64,000 nucleotides of DNA. Origin: Corynebacterium sp. HMSC074A01. GTDB taxonomy: Bacteria; Actinomycetota; Actinomycetes; Mycobacteriales; Mycobacteriaceae. The first letter of the stretch is position 1, and each line of letters starts with the position of its first letter. Both the position numbers and the translations under genes were made by a program. The notes under the pieces were generated by a model. The model searched no databases. It saw only the letters and a list, made by a program, of their open reading frames with translations, and was not told the DNA's origin. The stretch spans positions 316,093 through 380,092 of the forward strand of contig NZ_KV825615.1 in NCBI RefSeq assembly GCF_001831515.1. Reading direction: 5' to 3'. Shown in pieces: positions 54,589 to 63,797 of this stretch.

Positions 54589-54950
54589 TCCAGTTCTTCC
54601 TCATCCTGGCCACCTTGGCGCTGGCCGTCTACTTCTTCACCCACCGCAAGAAGGCGAACGCGAAGGCGTGGGTCAAGCTCGGGTTCGTCCTGCTCATGTT
54701 CGCGGCGATCTGGGCGATTCTGCGCCCCGACGACGTGACCGTCCTGGCCAACTGGCTCGGTGTCTCTCGCGGCACGGATCTGATGCTCTACGCGCTGATC
54801 TTCGCGTTCTTCTTCACCACCGTCTCCACCTGGACGCGCTTCCGCGAACAGGAGTTGCGCTACGCGCGCCTCGCGCGCGCGGTGGCCTTGCAAAACGCGG
54901 TGCGCCCGGAAGATACGCTGGGGATCACAGATAAAACAGGCAAGGAGTAG
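54585..54950 (+). CDS. DUF2304 family membrane protein, GT2 partner
   Basis: A 121-aa protein with three hydrophobic helices (MIQFFLILATLALAVYFFTH; WVKLGFVLLMFAAIWAIL; LMLYALIFAFFFTTVSTWTR) and a C-terminal amphipathic tail (EQELRYARLARAVALQ). DUF2304 proteins are usual partners of a GT2 glycosyltransferase, and the GTG start overlaps the preceding GT2 stop codon with AAGGAGG upstream. Together they likely form a membrane sugar-transfer unit. Confidence 0.86.
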   Translation: MIQFFLILATLALAVYFFTHRKKANAKAWVKLGFVLLMFAAIWAILRPDDVTVLANWLGVSRGTDLMLYALIFAFFFTTVSTWTRFREQELRYARLARAVALQNAVRPEDTLGITDKTGKE

Positions 54951-54956
54951 TTCCCC

Positions 54957-55673
54957 GTGAGCGATACGAAAATCCCGCCGCTGATGTGGGCCTTTACCGC
55001 AGTGTTGGCGCTCGGCACGGGCGTGGGCGGCTACGTGATTGGCAGCCAGAGCGCTACCCCGCCGGCGGCGACTGAGACGCAGCAGGCCCCGGCCGCGGGT
55101 GAGAAGGAAGCGAAGGTGGACGTTGCTCGTCGAGAAGCGAACGACGCTATGGCGCTTGGCGACGTCGACGCGCCCGTGGTCATCTCCGAGTTCTCCGACT
55201 GGGCCTGCCCCTACTGCATCCGTTTCGGGGCGGAGACCATGCCGGAAATTGTGAAGCAGTACGTGGAGACCGGCAAGGTGCGCTACGAGATGAACGACTT
55301 TGTCATCAACGGCGAAAGCGCGCTCAACGGTGCACGCGCGGGCCGCGCCGCCGCCGACCAGGGCAAGTTCTTCGAGTTCCAGGAGGCTTACGTGGCGGCC
55401 GCCTCCAAGGTGGAAGGCCACCCGGACTTCAGCCTCGACGAGCTGGCCGGCTTTGCCGTAGAGGCGGGCGTGCCGGACCTCGAGCAGTTCCGCGCGGATA
55501 TGGAAAGCGACAAGTACGACCAGGCGCTCACCGAATCAAACAAGCTGGCCCAGCAGGCCGGCTTCAACGCCACCCCGAGCTTCTCCATCAACGGCCAGGT
55601 CCTCGAGGGCGCGCTGCCGTACGAGAAGTTCGCCGAGGTCATCGACGCCGAGCTGGAGAAGGCCGGGGCGTAG
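54957..55673 (+). CDS. DsbA-like membrane-anchored thiol-disulphide oxidoreductase
   Basis: A 238-aa thioredoxin-fold protein. An N-terminal anchor (PLMWAFTAVLALGTGVGGYV) is followed by a short linker and the DsbA-like domain: SEFSDWACPYCIRFGAETMP, with CPYC at 84-87, and the cis-Pro loop NATPSFSINGQ. Corynebacteria use such proteins to fold secreted envelope proteins by oxidation. The active Cys pair is complete. The GTG start is at 54957. It is placed at the end of the GT operon and ahead of the DNA methyltransferase. Confidence 0.88.
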   Translation: MSDTKIPPLMWAFTAVLALGTGVGGYVIGSQSATPPAATETQQAPAAGEKEAKVDVARREANDAMALGDVDAPVVISEFSDWACPYCIRFGAETMPEIVKQYVETGKVRYEMNDFVINGESALNGARAGRAAADQGKFFEFQEAYVAAASKVEGHPDFSLDELAGFAVEAGVPDLEQFRADMESDKYDQALTESNKLAQQAGFNATPSFSINGQVLEGALPYEKFAEVIDAELEKAGA

Positions 55674-55685
55674 GGCGAGTCTCCT

Positions 55686-56828
55686 ATGTCGCATTTGCAC
55701 CCCGTCCCCTCTACCGACCAGCTGACCGCGATTGAGTTTTTCGCTGGCATCGGTCTCGCGCGGGCTGGGATGGCTGACGCAGGAATCTCGACGGTCTGGG
55801 CGAACGATTACGACAAGAACAAGTTCGCCATGTACTCGGGCCAGTGGGGCGACGATGACTTTGCGCTGGAGAACGTATTCGATGTTGACCCAGACCAGGT
55901 GCCATCCGCGGACATTGCCTGGTCCTCATCTCCTTGCACCGATCTCTCACTGGCTGGGAAGCGGGGTGGGATCAGCGGGCGGGAATCATCTGCATTCTTT
56001 GGTTTCACCAACGTCCTTCGTGGAATGGGAGACCGCAGGCCGAACGTCGCGGTCTTAGAGAATGTCGTTGGCCTGGCATCTTCCCATGGTGGTGACGATC
56101 TCCGCGCCGCGATCAGAGAATTCAACGAACTCGGATACGCGGTGGATGTCGTCACCATCGACGCGCGCAGGTTTGTCCCGCAGTCCCGCCCAAGACTCTT
56201 CCTCATTGGCGTGAAGCAACCGCTTGACGGCGGTAAAGACGACACGGCGCTGCGTCCAGATTCTGTGGCGTGGGTACACCAGGAAGATGACCTGCGGACC
56301 TTCAAGTTCCCGTTCCCAAGCATCGCTGCTCCCCGCAAGGACGGGTTCAGCGGCGAGATCGAACACCTTGCAGACCACGATCCGCGGTGGTGGGACAGCC
56401 AGCGAACCGAGGCCTTCATCAGCTCCATGTCGCCAACACAGCGACTCCGCGCCGATGGGTTTATCAACGCGCCAGCAATAACCGCACGTACTGCCTACCG
56501 GAGAACTCGCAACGGCGTTCCCACCTGGGAAATGCGCGCTGAAGACATCGCGGGATGCTTGCGCACAGCGCGCGGTGGCTCCTCGAAGCAGGCGGTGGCG
56601 GTCATGGGGCATGGCCAGATCCGGGTTCGCTGGATGACCGGACTCGAGTACGCACGCCTCATGGGTGCCGGGTGGTACAACCTCAGTGGCTTGCGTGAGC
56701 CCCAGGTCCACTACGGTTTTGGCGACGCGGTGGCAGTGCCAGTGGTGTCTTGGCTTTCACGAGCGGCACTGGCCCCACTCGCCCTGCCAAGATGCCAGAC
56801 GAGCGAGGCATCTCAACCGCAGGCCTAG
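55686..56828 (+). CDS. Orphan DNA (cytosine-5) methyltransferase
   Basis: A 380-aa C5 methyltransferase with all main motifs: I (AIEFFAGIGLARAGM), IV with the catalytic Cys84 (WSSSPCTDLSLAG), VI (VAVLENVVGL), VIII (VPQSRPRLFLIG), IX and X (RLMGAGWYN, YGFGDAVAVPV). The target-recognition region lies between about 230 and 310. No restriction endonuclease, Vsr or specificity gene lies next to it. Codon use is less GC-rich than in the neighbours. It is likely a mobile or phage-derived solitary modifier whose target cannot be read from the sequence. It ends tail-to-tail with the MBL gene, sharing CTAG. Confidence 0.92.
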   Translation: MSHLHPVPSTDQLTAIEFFAGIGLARAGMADAGISTVWANDYDKNKFAMYSGQWGDDDFALENVFDVDPDQVPSADIAWSSSPCTDLSLAGKRGGISGRESSAFFGFTNVLRGMGDRRPNVAVLENVVGLASSHGGDDLRAAIREFNELGYAVDVVTIDARRFVPQSRPRLFLIGVKQPLDGGKDDTALRPDSVAWVHQEDDLRTFKFPFPSIAAPRKDGFSGEIEHLADHDPRWWDSQRTEAFISSMSPTQRLRADGFINAPAITARTAYRRTRNGVPTWEMRAEDIAGCLRTARGGSSKQAVAVMGHGQIRVRWMTGLEYARLMGAGWYNLSGLREPQVHYGFGDAVAVPVVSWLSRAALAPLALPRCQTSEASQPQA

Positions 56829-57451
56829 TAGCCGCGGCGGATCCACTCCTCCAGGTGCGGCGCCTCATCACCGATCGTGGTGTGGTCGCCGTGACCGGTG
56901 CGCACCACCGTCTCCGCTGGCAGGTCCAGTACGGAGGTCTGCAGCGAGTGGATGATGGTGTCGAAGGAAGAGAAGGAACGGCCCGTTGCGCCCGGCCCGC
57001 CCTGGAAGAGGGTGTCGCCGGAGAAGAGCTCGCCTGCCTCGGGTGCGTAGATCACCACGGAGCCGGGCGAGTGGCCCGGGGTGGACATGACCTTGAGGTC
57101 GGTGCCGGCGATGTTGAACGTGGCACCGTCGAGAAGCTGCTCGTAGTGCGCGTTGGGGTTCTCGCGCTGCCACAAAAAGCCGTCGGTGGGGTGCAGGTAG
57201 ACCGGCGCGTTGACCAGGCGGGAAAGCTCTGGCGCGGCGTCGATGTGGTCGGAGTGGCCGTGGGTGGCGATGATGCCCTTGACGCGGCGGTTCCCCACCG
57301 CGGCGGCGATCGCCTTGGCGTCGTGGGCGGCGTCGATGATGTAGACCTCGCTGTCGTCGCCGACGATCCAGACGTTGTTGTCCACCTCCCACTCACCGCC
57401 GTCCAGCTTGAACAGGCCAGAGGTGACAACGTTTTCTACGCGGAAAGTCAT
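56825..57451 (-). CDS. MBL-fold hydrolase, mycothiol/glyoxalase II type
   Basis: A 208-aa metallo-beta-lactamase-fold protein: metal motif THGHSDHID, the Asp in FSGDTLFQGGPGATG, STPGHSPGSVVIY and the final TGHGDHTTIG. It is 25 bases after the dehydrogenase gene in the same direction. In Corynebacterium this pair is thought to oxidise and hydrolyse S-(hydroxymethyl)mycothiol, so that the hydrolase probably cleaves an S-formyl- or similar mycothiol thioester. The substrate is inferred from the neighbour. Confidence 0.88.
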   Translation of the reverse strand: MTFRVENVVTSGLFKLDGGEWEVDNNVWIVGDDSEVYIIDAAHDAKAIAAAVGNRRVKGIIATHGHSDHIDAAPELSRLVNAPVYLHPTDGFLWQRENPNAHYEQLLDGATFNIAGTDLKVMSTPGHSPGSVVIYAPEAGELFSGDTLFQGGPGATGRSFSSFDTIIHSLQTSVLDLPAETVVRTGHGDHTTIGDEAPHLEEWIRRGY

Positions 57452-57476
57452 GGTGGTCCTTTCGGGGTTGGGTGGG

Positions 57477-58577
57477 CTAGAACTCGACGACGCTGCGCAG
57501 CACGTCGCCGCGCTTCATCTTGGCGAAGGCGTCTTCTACGTCGCCCACGCCGATGCGCTCGGAGACGAACTCGCCGAGCGGGAAGCGGCCCTGCAGGTGC
57601 AGGTCGACGTAGGTGGGGAAGTCGCGCTCCGGGAGGCAGTCGCCGTACCAGGCCGGCTTGATCGAGCCGCCGCGGCCGTAGACGTCGATAGCCGGAACGT
57701 CGATGTGGTCGGTCTGGTTGGGCACACCCACCATGACCATGCGGCCGGCCAGGTCGCGCGAGTAGAAGGCCTGGCGCCAGGTGGGCTGGATGCCGACGGC
57801 GTCGATGGCCACGTCGGTGCCGAAGCCTCCAGTAAGCTCGCGCACCTTGTCGATAACCTCCTGCTCGCTCAGATCCTTCGAGCAAATGGCGTGGGTAGCG
57901 CCGAAGGTTTCGGTGGCGGCGTCGCACTTGCGCTGGTCAAGGTCGACGGCGATGATCGTGGTCGCGCCCGCAAGCGCCGCGCCAGCGATGGCGGCCAGGC
58001 CAACGCCGCCCAGGCCGAAGACGGCGACGGAATCGCCGCGCTGGACCTCGCCCGTGTTCACAGCGGCACCGAGGCCGGCCATGATCCCGCAGCCGAGCAG
58101 GCCCGCAGCCGCCGGGTCCTCGTCCGGGTTCACCTTGGTGCACTGCAGCTCGTGGACCAGGGTCTTCTCCGCAAACGAACCGATGCCCAGCGCCGGAGTG
58201 AGCTCGGTGCCGTCCTCCAGGGTCATGCCCTTGGACGCGTTGTGGGTGTTAAAGCAGTTCTTCGTGTCCCCCTTGCGGCAGGCGCGGCACTCGCCGCACA
58301 CCGCGCGCCAGTTCAGCACGACGAAGTCGCCGGGGGCGACGTGGGTGACGTCCGCGCCGACCGAGTCGACCACGCCGGCCGTCTCGTGGCCGAGCAGGAA
58401 TGGGTACGCGTCCTCAATATCGCCATCGCGGTAAGCCAGGTCGGTGTGGCACACGCCGGTGGCCTGGACTTTCACCACCACATCGTTTGGGCCCGGCTCG
58501 GGGATGACGATAGTGGTGACCTCGACGTCTGCGCCCTTCTCGCGGGCGATTACTCCTTGAACTTTTTGTGCAGTCAT
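57477..58577 (-). CDS. S-(hydroxymethyl)mycothiol dehydrogenase (zinc-type alcohol dehydrogenase)
   Basis: A 366-aa zinc-dependent MDR enzyme: the catalytic zinc Cys in [26 protein letters not shown], structural zinc Cys in [15 protein letters not shown] and the NAD fold [20 protein letters not shown]. Asp follows ([12 protein letters not shown]), typical for NAD(H). The best match by recall is the mycothiol-dependent formaldehyde dehydrogenase (MscR/AdhE) of Actinobacteria, supported by the MBL partner and by mshA elsewhere in the window. ATG 58577 ([13 protein letters not shown]) is chosen; the longer frame includes the divergent promoter. Confidence 0.9.
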   Translation of the reverse strand: MTAQKVQGVIAREKGADVEVTTIVIPEPGPNDVVVKVQATGVCHTDLAYRDGDIEDAYPFLLGHETAGVVDSVGADVTHVAPGDFVVLNWRAVCGECRACRKGDTKNCFNTHNASKGMTLEDGTELTPALGIGSFAEKTLVHELQCTKVNPDEDPAAAGLLGCGIMAGLGAAVNTGEVQRGDSVAVFGLGGVGLAAIAGAALAGATTIIAVDLDQRKCDAATETFGATHAICSKDLSEQEVIDKVRELTGGFGTDVAIDAVGIQPTWRQAFYSRDLAGRMVMVGVPNQTDHIDVPAIDVYGRGGSIKPAWYGDCLPERDFPTYVDLHLQGRFPLGEFVSERIGVGDVEDAFAKMKRGDVLRSVVEF

Positions 58578-58624
58578 ACTCCCCCACCGTACCGAAAGTG
58601 GGGAATCTGTCACCGTCGCAAGTC

Positions 58625-58660
58625 TTGACACATATCTAGGTACGTTTCATACTTAGGTAC
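58625..58660 (+). promoter_or_regulatory. padR promoter with overlapping direct repeats
   Basis: TTGACA (58625-58630) and CATACT (58648-58653) are 17 bp apart; the ATG is 7 nt after the -10, hence leaderless. TAGGTAC is repeated at 58637-58643 and 58654-58660, a 17-bp phase that could be the PadR autoregulatory operator. Confidence 0.65.
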
Positions 58661-58996
58661 ATGACCTTCCCCCAACCGTGGATCCGCGCGTTCATGCCCA
58701 CCGCGGTGCTGCGCTGCCTTCGCGACGGCCCCGCGCACGGCTACGCCATCGCGCAATCGCTCGAGGCTCTCGGATTCGGCAGGCCAAAGGGCGGCTCCCT
58801 CTACCCCGTACTGGGCAAGCTCGAGGACGCCGGGTTCATCGAAGCGAGTTGGGCTCCCAGCGAAAGCGGGCCCGGCCGAAAAACTTATGCCATCACCACC
58901 AAGGGCGAGGCTGAGCTCGCCGATGCCCACGCAATGCTCGACCAACTTAGGGCTTCGCTTCTCGACGCCCCCACGACCCGAAAGGACACGAAATGA
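58661..58996 (+). CDS. PadR-family transcriptional regulator
   Basis: A 111-aa winged-helix protein: an N-terminal PTAVLRCLRDGPAHGYAIAQ, then the recognition part GGSLYPVLGKLEDAGFIEAS and the wing GPGRKTYAITTKGEAEL, typical of the PadR family. It likely represses its own operon with the membrane gene that follows. The stop codon overlaps the start of that gene by 4 bases. The effector is unknown. Confidence 0.93.
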   Translation: MTFPQPWIRAFMPTAVLRCLRDGPAHGYAIAQSLEALGFGRPKGGSLYPVLGKLEDAGFIEASWAPSESGPGRKTYAITTKGEAELADAHAMLDQLRASLLDAPTTRKDTK

Positions 58997-59952
58997 GCCG
59001 TTGGACCGACCGCGCAACCCTCGTACTGACTCTCAACCACGGCTTTTCTCACGATGCCGCAAAACGTGCCGCAGGCGACGCCGCCGCGTACGCACAGGCT
59101 GATGGACTGACTCCCGAGGCTGCCTTCGGCAAGGCCGACGAGTGGGCCGAGCAGCACGCCGCCGAAGTACGCGACGAGCTCGCGCACGGCGGCACAGACC
59201 CGTTCGTTGGCGAAGCGAGGGCGCGTCCTCCACGTCTGATCTGGATCTTTTTCGTCGCCACGGCCGGCTTCGCCATCGGTCTCACCATCGTCACCTGGAA
59301 CGACGACGTCTCCCTCGGCATGGTGGTTACCCCGATGGTCCTCGCGCTCGGGTTGAGCACCACGCTGGCCACCTATTGGAAGCTCCACACCCGCATGGCG
59401 ACATGGAAGGCCGGCGCCATCTCCGCCATCCCCCTCGTAGTAATCAGCTTGCTCGGCGCATGGGCCATCATGGCGCTGGACTCCATCGATCTGCCCTTTG
59501 GCAACGGGTGGGGCCTGATCCTCGCGCTCATCTTTGCGGCCGGGGCGTTCTTCCTACCGTGGAAGAATCAGACTCCGAAGGAAAGCGCTCCCCATGGCGA
59601 CTGGGACACCACGGTCGCAGCCGAGCTGCGTGCTCGCGGCGAGTACCACGAGCGCGAGATCCGCGAGACCATCGCAGAGGCCCACACGTTCGCCGCAGAG
59701 AACGGCACGACGGTGGAGGAGGAATTCGGCGATCCCAAGCGCTACGCGCACAGCCTCCCGGCGCGGCCGAAACGAAGGCTGCAGCGTACAGCCCGCATCA
59801 ACGCCGGCCTACTCCTACTTTTAATCGCCAACATGGCACTCAACGGGTTCAGTGAAAACGGCCCGAATATGGTCGCCGTCTACATCTTCGGTTTCGCCGC
59901 GGTGTGCTCGGCCGCAGCGCTGATCATGTCCGTGATTAGGATGCGGCGATAA
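58993..59952 (+). CDS. Membrane protein partner of PadR
   Basis: A 319-aa protein: a helical N-terminus (LTLNHGFSHDAAKRAAGDAA) and AYAQADGLTPEAAFGKADEW, then four hydrophobic helices (about 78-96, 105-123, 137-155, 160-178) and a second soluble part (AELRARGEYHEREIRETIAE) before two further helices near the C-terminus. It resembles the HAAS-type membrane proteins that are commonly co-transcribed with PadR regulators and may sense envelope state. Function is not known. The tail overlaps the SGNH gene on the other strand by 17 bases. Confidence 0.75.
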   Translation: MSRWTDRATLVLTLNHGFSHDAAKRAAGDAAAYAQADGLTPEAAFGKADEWAEQHAAEVRDELAHGGTDPFVGEARARPPRLIWIFFVATAGFAIGLTIVTWNDDVSLGMVVTPMVLALGLSTTLATYWKLHTRMATWKAGAISAIPLVVISLLGAWAIMALDSIDLPFGNGWGLILALIFAAGAFFLPWKNQTPKESAPHGDWDTTVAAELRARGEYHEREIRETIAEAHTFAAENGTTVEEEFGDPKRYAHSLPARPKRRLQRTARINAGLLLLLIANMALNGFSENGPNMVAVYIFGFAAVCSAAALIMSVIRMRR

Positions 59953-60772
59953 CGCGAGCGACGTGGGCGTGGCCACGCTGGTTGACGTGGATGGGCAGGT
60001 TGCCCGGACCGCCGTAGAAGTCCACCAGGCCGGCCCACATGCGCTTATTGTCCGGCGCGCACATGTTGTTGTGCCAGGTCGAAGGCTTCAAGTCCAAAAA
60101 CTCAATGCCTGTCGCGCGTGCCAGGTCCACCTGGGCCCACTGCGCGGAGTCCTCCCACTCCTGCACCGCGGCGAACGGGGTCGTATCCGACACGTTCGGC
60201 GCGATGTGGAAGAGGCAAACCTTGTCGCCCTGCGTGATCTTGGGGTAGCCCACGATCTGGATGCGCGCGTTCGGGGCGGCGGCGCGGATGCGGTTGATCT
60301 GCGGCACCATGGCGGCGACAAAGTCGCGTCGGAAAGCGGCGCGATTGCGGCCGTCATTGTGGTAGGTGTCGTTAAACCCGGTGGAGATGATCACGCGGGA
60401 GGTGTTGCGGTTGAGCCCACCGTCGCGCACCGCGCGGGTGACCTGCGATGAGAACTGCGGGCCCTTCTGGATGGAGACGGTGCCGGTGCAGGAGTAATCC
60501 CAGGCAGGCAGGCCGAGGCGGGCCGCGGCCTGTTTGCCCCAGCTGGTCGGCGAGGTCGGGCACCACGTGGTCACCGAGGATGAGCCGCGCGGGTCGAGCC
60601 CAAGCTTGCCGGCCGCCCACTGCGGGCCACTCGGGTCCGCGATGACGGAGTCACCGAAGATCACCATGTTGCGCTGCTGCGCCCCCGCGCTTGGCGCGGC
60701 AACGACTCCGAGTGCCGCGAGGACGGCCGCGCAGATGGCGGCAAGTGTTGTGCGTAAGCGTGTGCTCGTCAT
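59936..60772 (-). CDS. Secreted SGNH/GDSL hydrolase
   Basis: A 278-aa secreted esterase/lipase: signal peptide (TLAAICAAVLAALGVVAAPS, cleavage near AGA-QQR). The SGNH blocks are NMVIFGDSVIAD (catalytic Ser in GDS), SCTGTVSIQKG, STGFNDTYHN and the catalytic His-Asp region in VNQRGHAHVARV. Two Cys pairs (CPTSP..DYSC and KVCLF..NNMC) suggest disulphides. It probably acts on lipids or polysaccharide esters in the envelope. ATG 60772 (MTSTRLRTTLAAIC) marks the signal peptide; the longer frame is from the upstream region. Confidence 0.88.
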   Translation of the reverse strand: MTSTRLRTTLAAICAAVLAALGVVAAPSAGAQQRNMVIFGDSVIADPSGPQWAAGKLGLDPRGSSSVTTWCPTSPTSWGKQAAARLGLPAWDYSCTGTVSIQKGPQFSSQVTRAVRDGGLNRNTSRVIISTGFNDTYHNDGRNRAAFRRDFVAAMVPQINRIRAAAPNARIQIVGYPKITQGDKVCLFHIAPNVSDTTPFAAVQEWEDSAQWAQVDLARATGIEFLDLKPSTWHNNMCAPDNKRMWAGLVDFYGGPGNLPIHVNQRGHAHVARVIAAS

Positions 60773-60972
60773 TGTGCGTGTACTCCCAGTTGCGAAAGAA
60801 TTTTGTACAGAGTAATCATCCCAAGGTCGCAGCGAAACGTTACCCGTGTCATACTCTCCTAACAACACAAGTTAACACGAGTACACAATTGTCACACTAC
60901 TGAACGTTTTGCAATACTAAACAGATACACTTATCGCCCGTACGCAAATTTCGGGAAAGAAGGACTGCAGCC
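60773..60972. other. Divergent intergenic region SGNH hydrolase - acyl-CoA synthetase
   Basis: 200 bases with no gene. It has lower GC, a central GTTAAC (about 60874) among CACAAGT/ACACGAGT half sites, and -10-like TACACT (60925-60930) toward the synthetase. These look like operator half sites; the factor is unknown. Confidence 0.4.
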
Positions 60973-62643
60973 ATGCACAAACCCGCGCTGACCCCCTCCC
61001 GCGTCGCGTTCACTGCGCGCTCCACCGTGCGCTTCCTGCGCGCCGCCAACCGCGCCGGCCTCATCAGCGGCGAGGGCGGCCCGAAAGCCATGCTCGCCCT
61101 CGCCCCCAACCTCGCACGCTACCACTTCACCACCGCCCGCGAGGTCGAGCAGGGCGCAGCAGCAGTGCCCGAGCGCACCGCGCTTATCGACGACGACGGG
61201 CTCCTCTCCTACCGCCAACTCCGCGATCAATCGCGCACGCTCGGCCGCTGGCTCCTTCAAGTCCAGCAGGACAAGGGCCTCGACGCTTTACGCATCGGTG
61301 TCATGGCACGCAACGGCCGCGGCATCATCCTGCCGCTCGCCGCGAAGGGCTACACCGGCGGCACGATCTTCCTGCTCAACATCGGCTCGTCCCCCGAGCA
61401 ACTCGCCGGGATCATCGCAGAAAACAACATTGACATCCTGTTCATCGACGACGAGTTCGCCGACCGCATCCCCGAAGGCATCGAGCACGTCACGCGCGTG
61501 TGGGCGCACACCACCCGCGACCACGGCGACGAGCTGACCCAGGCGGGCATCATCGCCCGCGGCACGCGCGGCTTGCCAAAGCTGCCGCTGTTCCCCAAGC
61601 ACGGCGACATGGTGCTCATGTCTTCCGGCACCTCCGGCATCCCCAAGGGTATTTTGCGCCCGGAGCCGAAGATGCCGCTGGTGGTCGCCGGCTACCTCGA
61701 GGCCATGCCGTTTCGCTCCGGCCACACCATCCAGATGACGGCGTCCATCTTCCACACCTGGGGCTGGTCCGCGCTCAACATCACGCTCGGCGTGCGCGGC
61801 ACCGTGGTCACCCAGCGCGTCTTCGACCCCGAAAACGTCTTCCGCCAGCTACAGCAGTTCCGCTGCGACGGGATGGTCTCCTCCCCAATCTTCTTCAAGC
61901 AGATGCTGGACATTCCCGACAACGAGCGCTTCGACACCTCGCACCTGAAGTTCATCGGCTCAGCGGGCAACGCGCTGACCCCGGCGATCGTCGAGCGCAT
62001 GCACAAGCGTTTCGGCCCCATCCTGGCCAACATTTACGGCTCCACCGAGCTCGCGCTTGCCGCAGCCGCCGACCCCGCGCTGCTGGCTAGCGACGCCTCC
62101 GTCGCCGGCCGCGTCCCGCCGGGCACCATCCTCAAGATCTACGACGACAACGACAACGAGGTCCCTCAGGGCAAAGTCGGCCGCATCTTCCTCAACAACG
62201 AAACCGCACTTCGCGGCTACACCAACCCGGAGACCCCACTTGTCACCATCGACGGGCTGGTGGAGATGGGCGACCTCGGCTACTTCGACGAGCACGGCTA
62301 CCTGCACGTCTTAAGCCGCAACGACGACATGATCATCGTCGGCGGCGAAAACGTCCATCCACAATCTGTGACCGAAGTCCTCGAGCGCATGCCCGGCATC
62401 GACGAGCTGCACTCCGGTGGCGTCGACGACCCGGACACGTTTAAGCGCATCGCCGTCTGGGTCGTGCCGGAGCGTTCCGAGGCCGGCAAGCGCCTGACCG
62501 CCCAAGCCGTGCGCGACTGGGTCCGCGCCAACCTGGCCGACCACTCCATCCCCCGCGACGTCAACTTCGTCCGCTCGCTACCGCGCAACGCCACCGGCAA
62601 GGTAGTCCCCCGCCTGCTGCCGGAAAGCCGCCGGGACAGCTAA
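60973..62643 (+). CDS. Acyl-CoA synthetase/AMP-dependent ligase (FadD-like)
   Basis: A 556-aa AMP-forming ligase: P-loop MSSGTSGIPKGI, HTWGWSALN, ANIYGSTELALAA, VEMGDLGYFDEHGYLHVLSR and IIVGGENVHPQSV, with the catalytic Lys in LPRNATGKVV. It is distinct from the tandem FadD pair and closer to the FadD2/FadD12 group. It activates a fatty or similar carboxylic acid for transfer to CoA. ATG 60973 has AAGGA upstream. It overlaps the MFS gene by one base (TAATG), suggesting uptake and activation as one unit. Confidence 0.9.
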   Translation: MHKPALTPSRVAFTARSTVRFLRAANRAGLISGEGGPKAMLALAPNLARYHFTTAREVEQGAAAVPERTALIDDDGLLSYRQLRDQSRTLGRWLLQVQQDKGLDALRIGVMARNGRGIILPLAAKGYTGGTIFLLNIGSSPEQLAGIIAENNIDILFIDDEFADRIPEGIEHVTRVWAHTTRDHGDELTQAGIIARGTRGLPKLPLFPKHGDMVLMSSGTSGIPKGILRPEPKMPLVVAGYLEAMPFRSGHTIQMTASIFHTWGWSALNITLGVRGTVVTQRVFDPENVFRQLQQFRCDGMVSSPIFFKQMLDIPDNERFDTSHLKFIGSAGNALTPAIVERMHKRFGPILANIYGSTELALAAAADPALLASDASVAGRVPPGTILKIYDDNDNEVPQGKVGRIFLNNETALRGYTNPETPLVTIDGLVEMGDLGYFDEHGYLHVLSRNDDMIIVGGENVHPQSVTEVLERMPGIDELHSGGVDDPDTFKRIAVWVVPERSEAGKRLTAQAVRDWVRANLADHSIPRDVNFVRSLPRNATGKVVPRLLPESRRDS

Positions 62644-63797
62644 TGGCACGCGCCACGTACGCGCTCACCCTCGCGTTTTTGATCACCGCCGGGTGGTCCG
62701 CCAACCACTTCGCGTCGGTGCTGGTGCTGCTACGCCGCGACCACGATGTCTCTGCCGTGTTGGCCAACAGCGCCTACGGCATCTACGCGGTTGGGCTCTT
62801 CCCTAGCCTGCTCATCGGCGGGTGGGTCGCCGACCGCTTCGGGTCGCGGCCCGCCGTGGTCGCGGGCACCGTCATCGCAGCCGCGGGGAACGTCTACCTC
62901 ATGCTGGGCATCCCCGGGCACGGGTTGCTCCTCGGCCGCTTCATCGTCGGGCTCGGGGTGGGGCTGGTCGTCAGCGCCGGCACCGCCTGGGCCGGCAGGC
63001 TCCGCGGCGCGAGCGGCGCCACCGCCGCAGGCATCGCCCTGACCACCGGATTCATGCTCGGCCCGGTCTCCTCCGGCGTGGTCGCCCACCTGGCCGCGGA
63101 CGCGGTGAAGGTCCCGTTCGTGGTGCCGATTGTGATGGCTGTGGGGGTGATGGTGGCGTCGATACGCATGCGCGACGACGGCGCACCTGCGGTGACGCAG
63201 ACTGCTGAGGCTCGCCCTGCCCACAGCGAGGCCAAGGCGCTCGCGACGGCGGTGCCGATGGGGATCTGGGTCTTCGCTTCAATCACGACGGCGATGGTGG
63301 TGCTGGCCGGACGCACCGACTTCGCCATCGGTGCGGCGTTTATGCCTGGTGTGGCCGCGGTGCTGGGCTTTAGCGTAGCGCTGGCCGTGCAGGCGCTCGC
63401 GCGGCGCGGGCAGTGGGGGCCACGCGCGGGTGTGGTCGGGGCGCTCGGTGCGGCCGGCGGCATGGCGCTCATCGCGGTAGGCGGGGCGCAGCCATCCGCC
63501 GCCGTGTTCCTGGCTGCTACCGCGCTGCTCGGGCTGGCGTACGGGCTGTGCCTGCGCGAGGGGCTTCTCGACGTTGACGAGTACACCCCGCCCGAAAAAC
63601 GCGGCCGCGTCATCGGGCTGTACTACGTGGCGACCTACATCGGGTTCGGGATCTCGCCGCTGATCGCCTGGATCACGCCGCGTGTCGGTCCGAGCCTGCC
63701 GTTTGCGGTGTTCGCCGTGCTGGCCGCGTGCTCCGCGCTCATCCGCAGCGCGCAGATTCGGCGCGGGTGCCTGGTGCGCGGGGTTGTTGGGGGTTGA
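62643..63797 (+). CDS. MFS transporter, possible lipid-related export/uptake
   Basis: A 384-aa protein with 10-12 hydrophobic helices. Signature segments are GGWVADRFGSRPAVVAGTVI (loop 2-3) and a C-terminal PPEKRGRVIGLYYVATYIGF. No specificity motif is visible. Being coupled to the acyl-CoA synthetase by an overlapping TAATG, it could transport the acid that the synthetase activates, or a lipid product. The start at ATG 62643 is fixed by that overlap. Confidence 0.85.
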   Translation: MARATYALTLAFLITAGWSANHFASVLVLLRRDHDVSAVLANSAYGIYAVGLFPSLLIGGWVADRFGSRPAVVAGTVIAAAGNVYLMLGIPGHGLLLGRFIVGLGVGLVVSAGTAWAGRLRGASGATAAGIALTTGFMLGPVSSGVVAHLAADAVKVPFVVPIVMAVGVMVASIRMRDDGAPAVTQTAEARPAHSEAKALATAVPMGIWVFASITTAMVVLAGRTDFAIGAAFMPGVAAVLGFSVALAVQALARRGQWGPRAGVVGALGAAGGMALIAVGGAQPSAAVFLAATALLGLAYGLCLREGLLDVDEYTPPEKRGRVIGLYYVATYIGFGISPLIAWITPRVGPSLPFAVFAVLAACSALIRSAQIRRGCLVRGVVGG

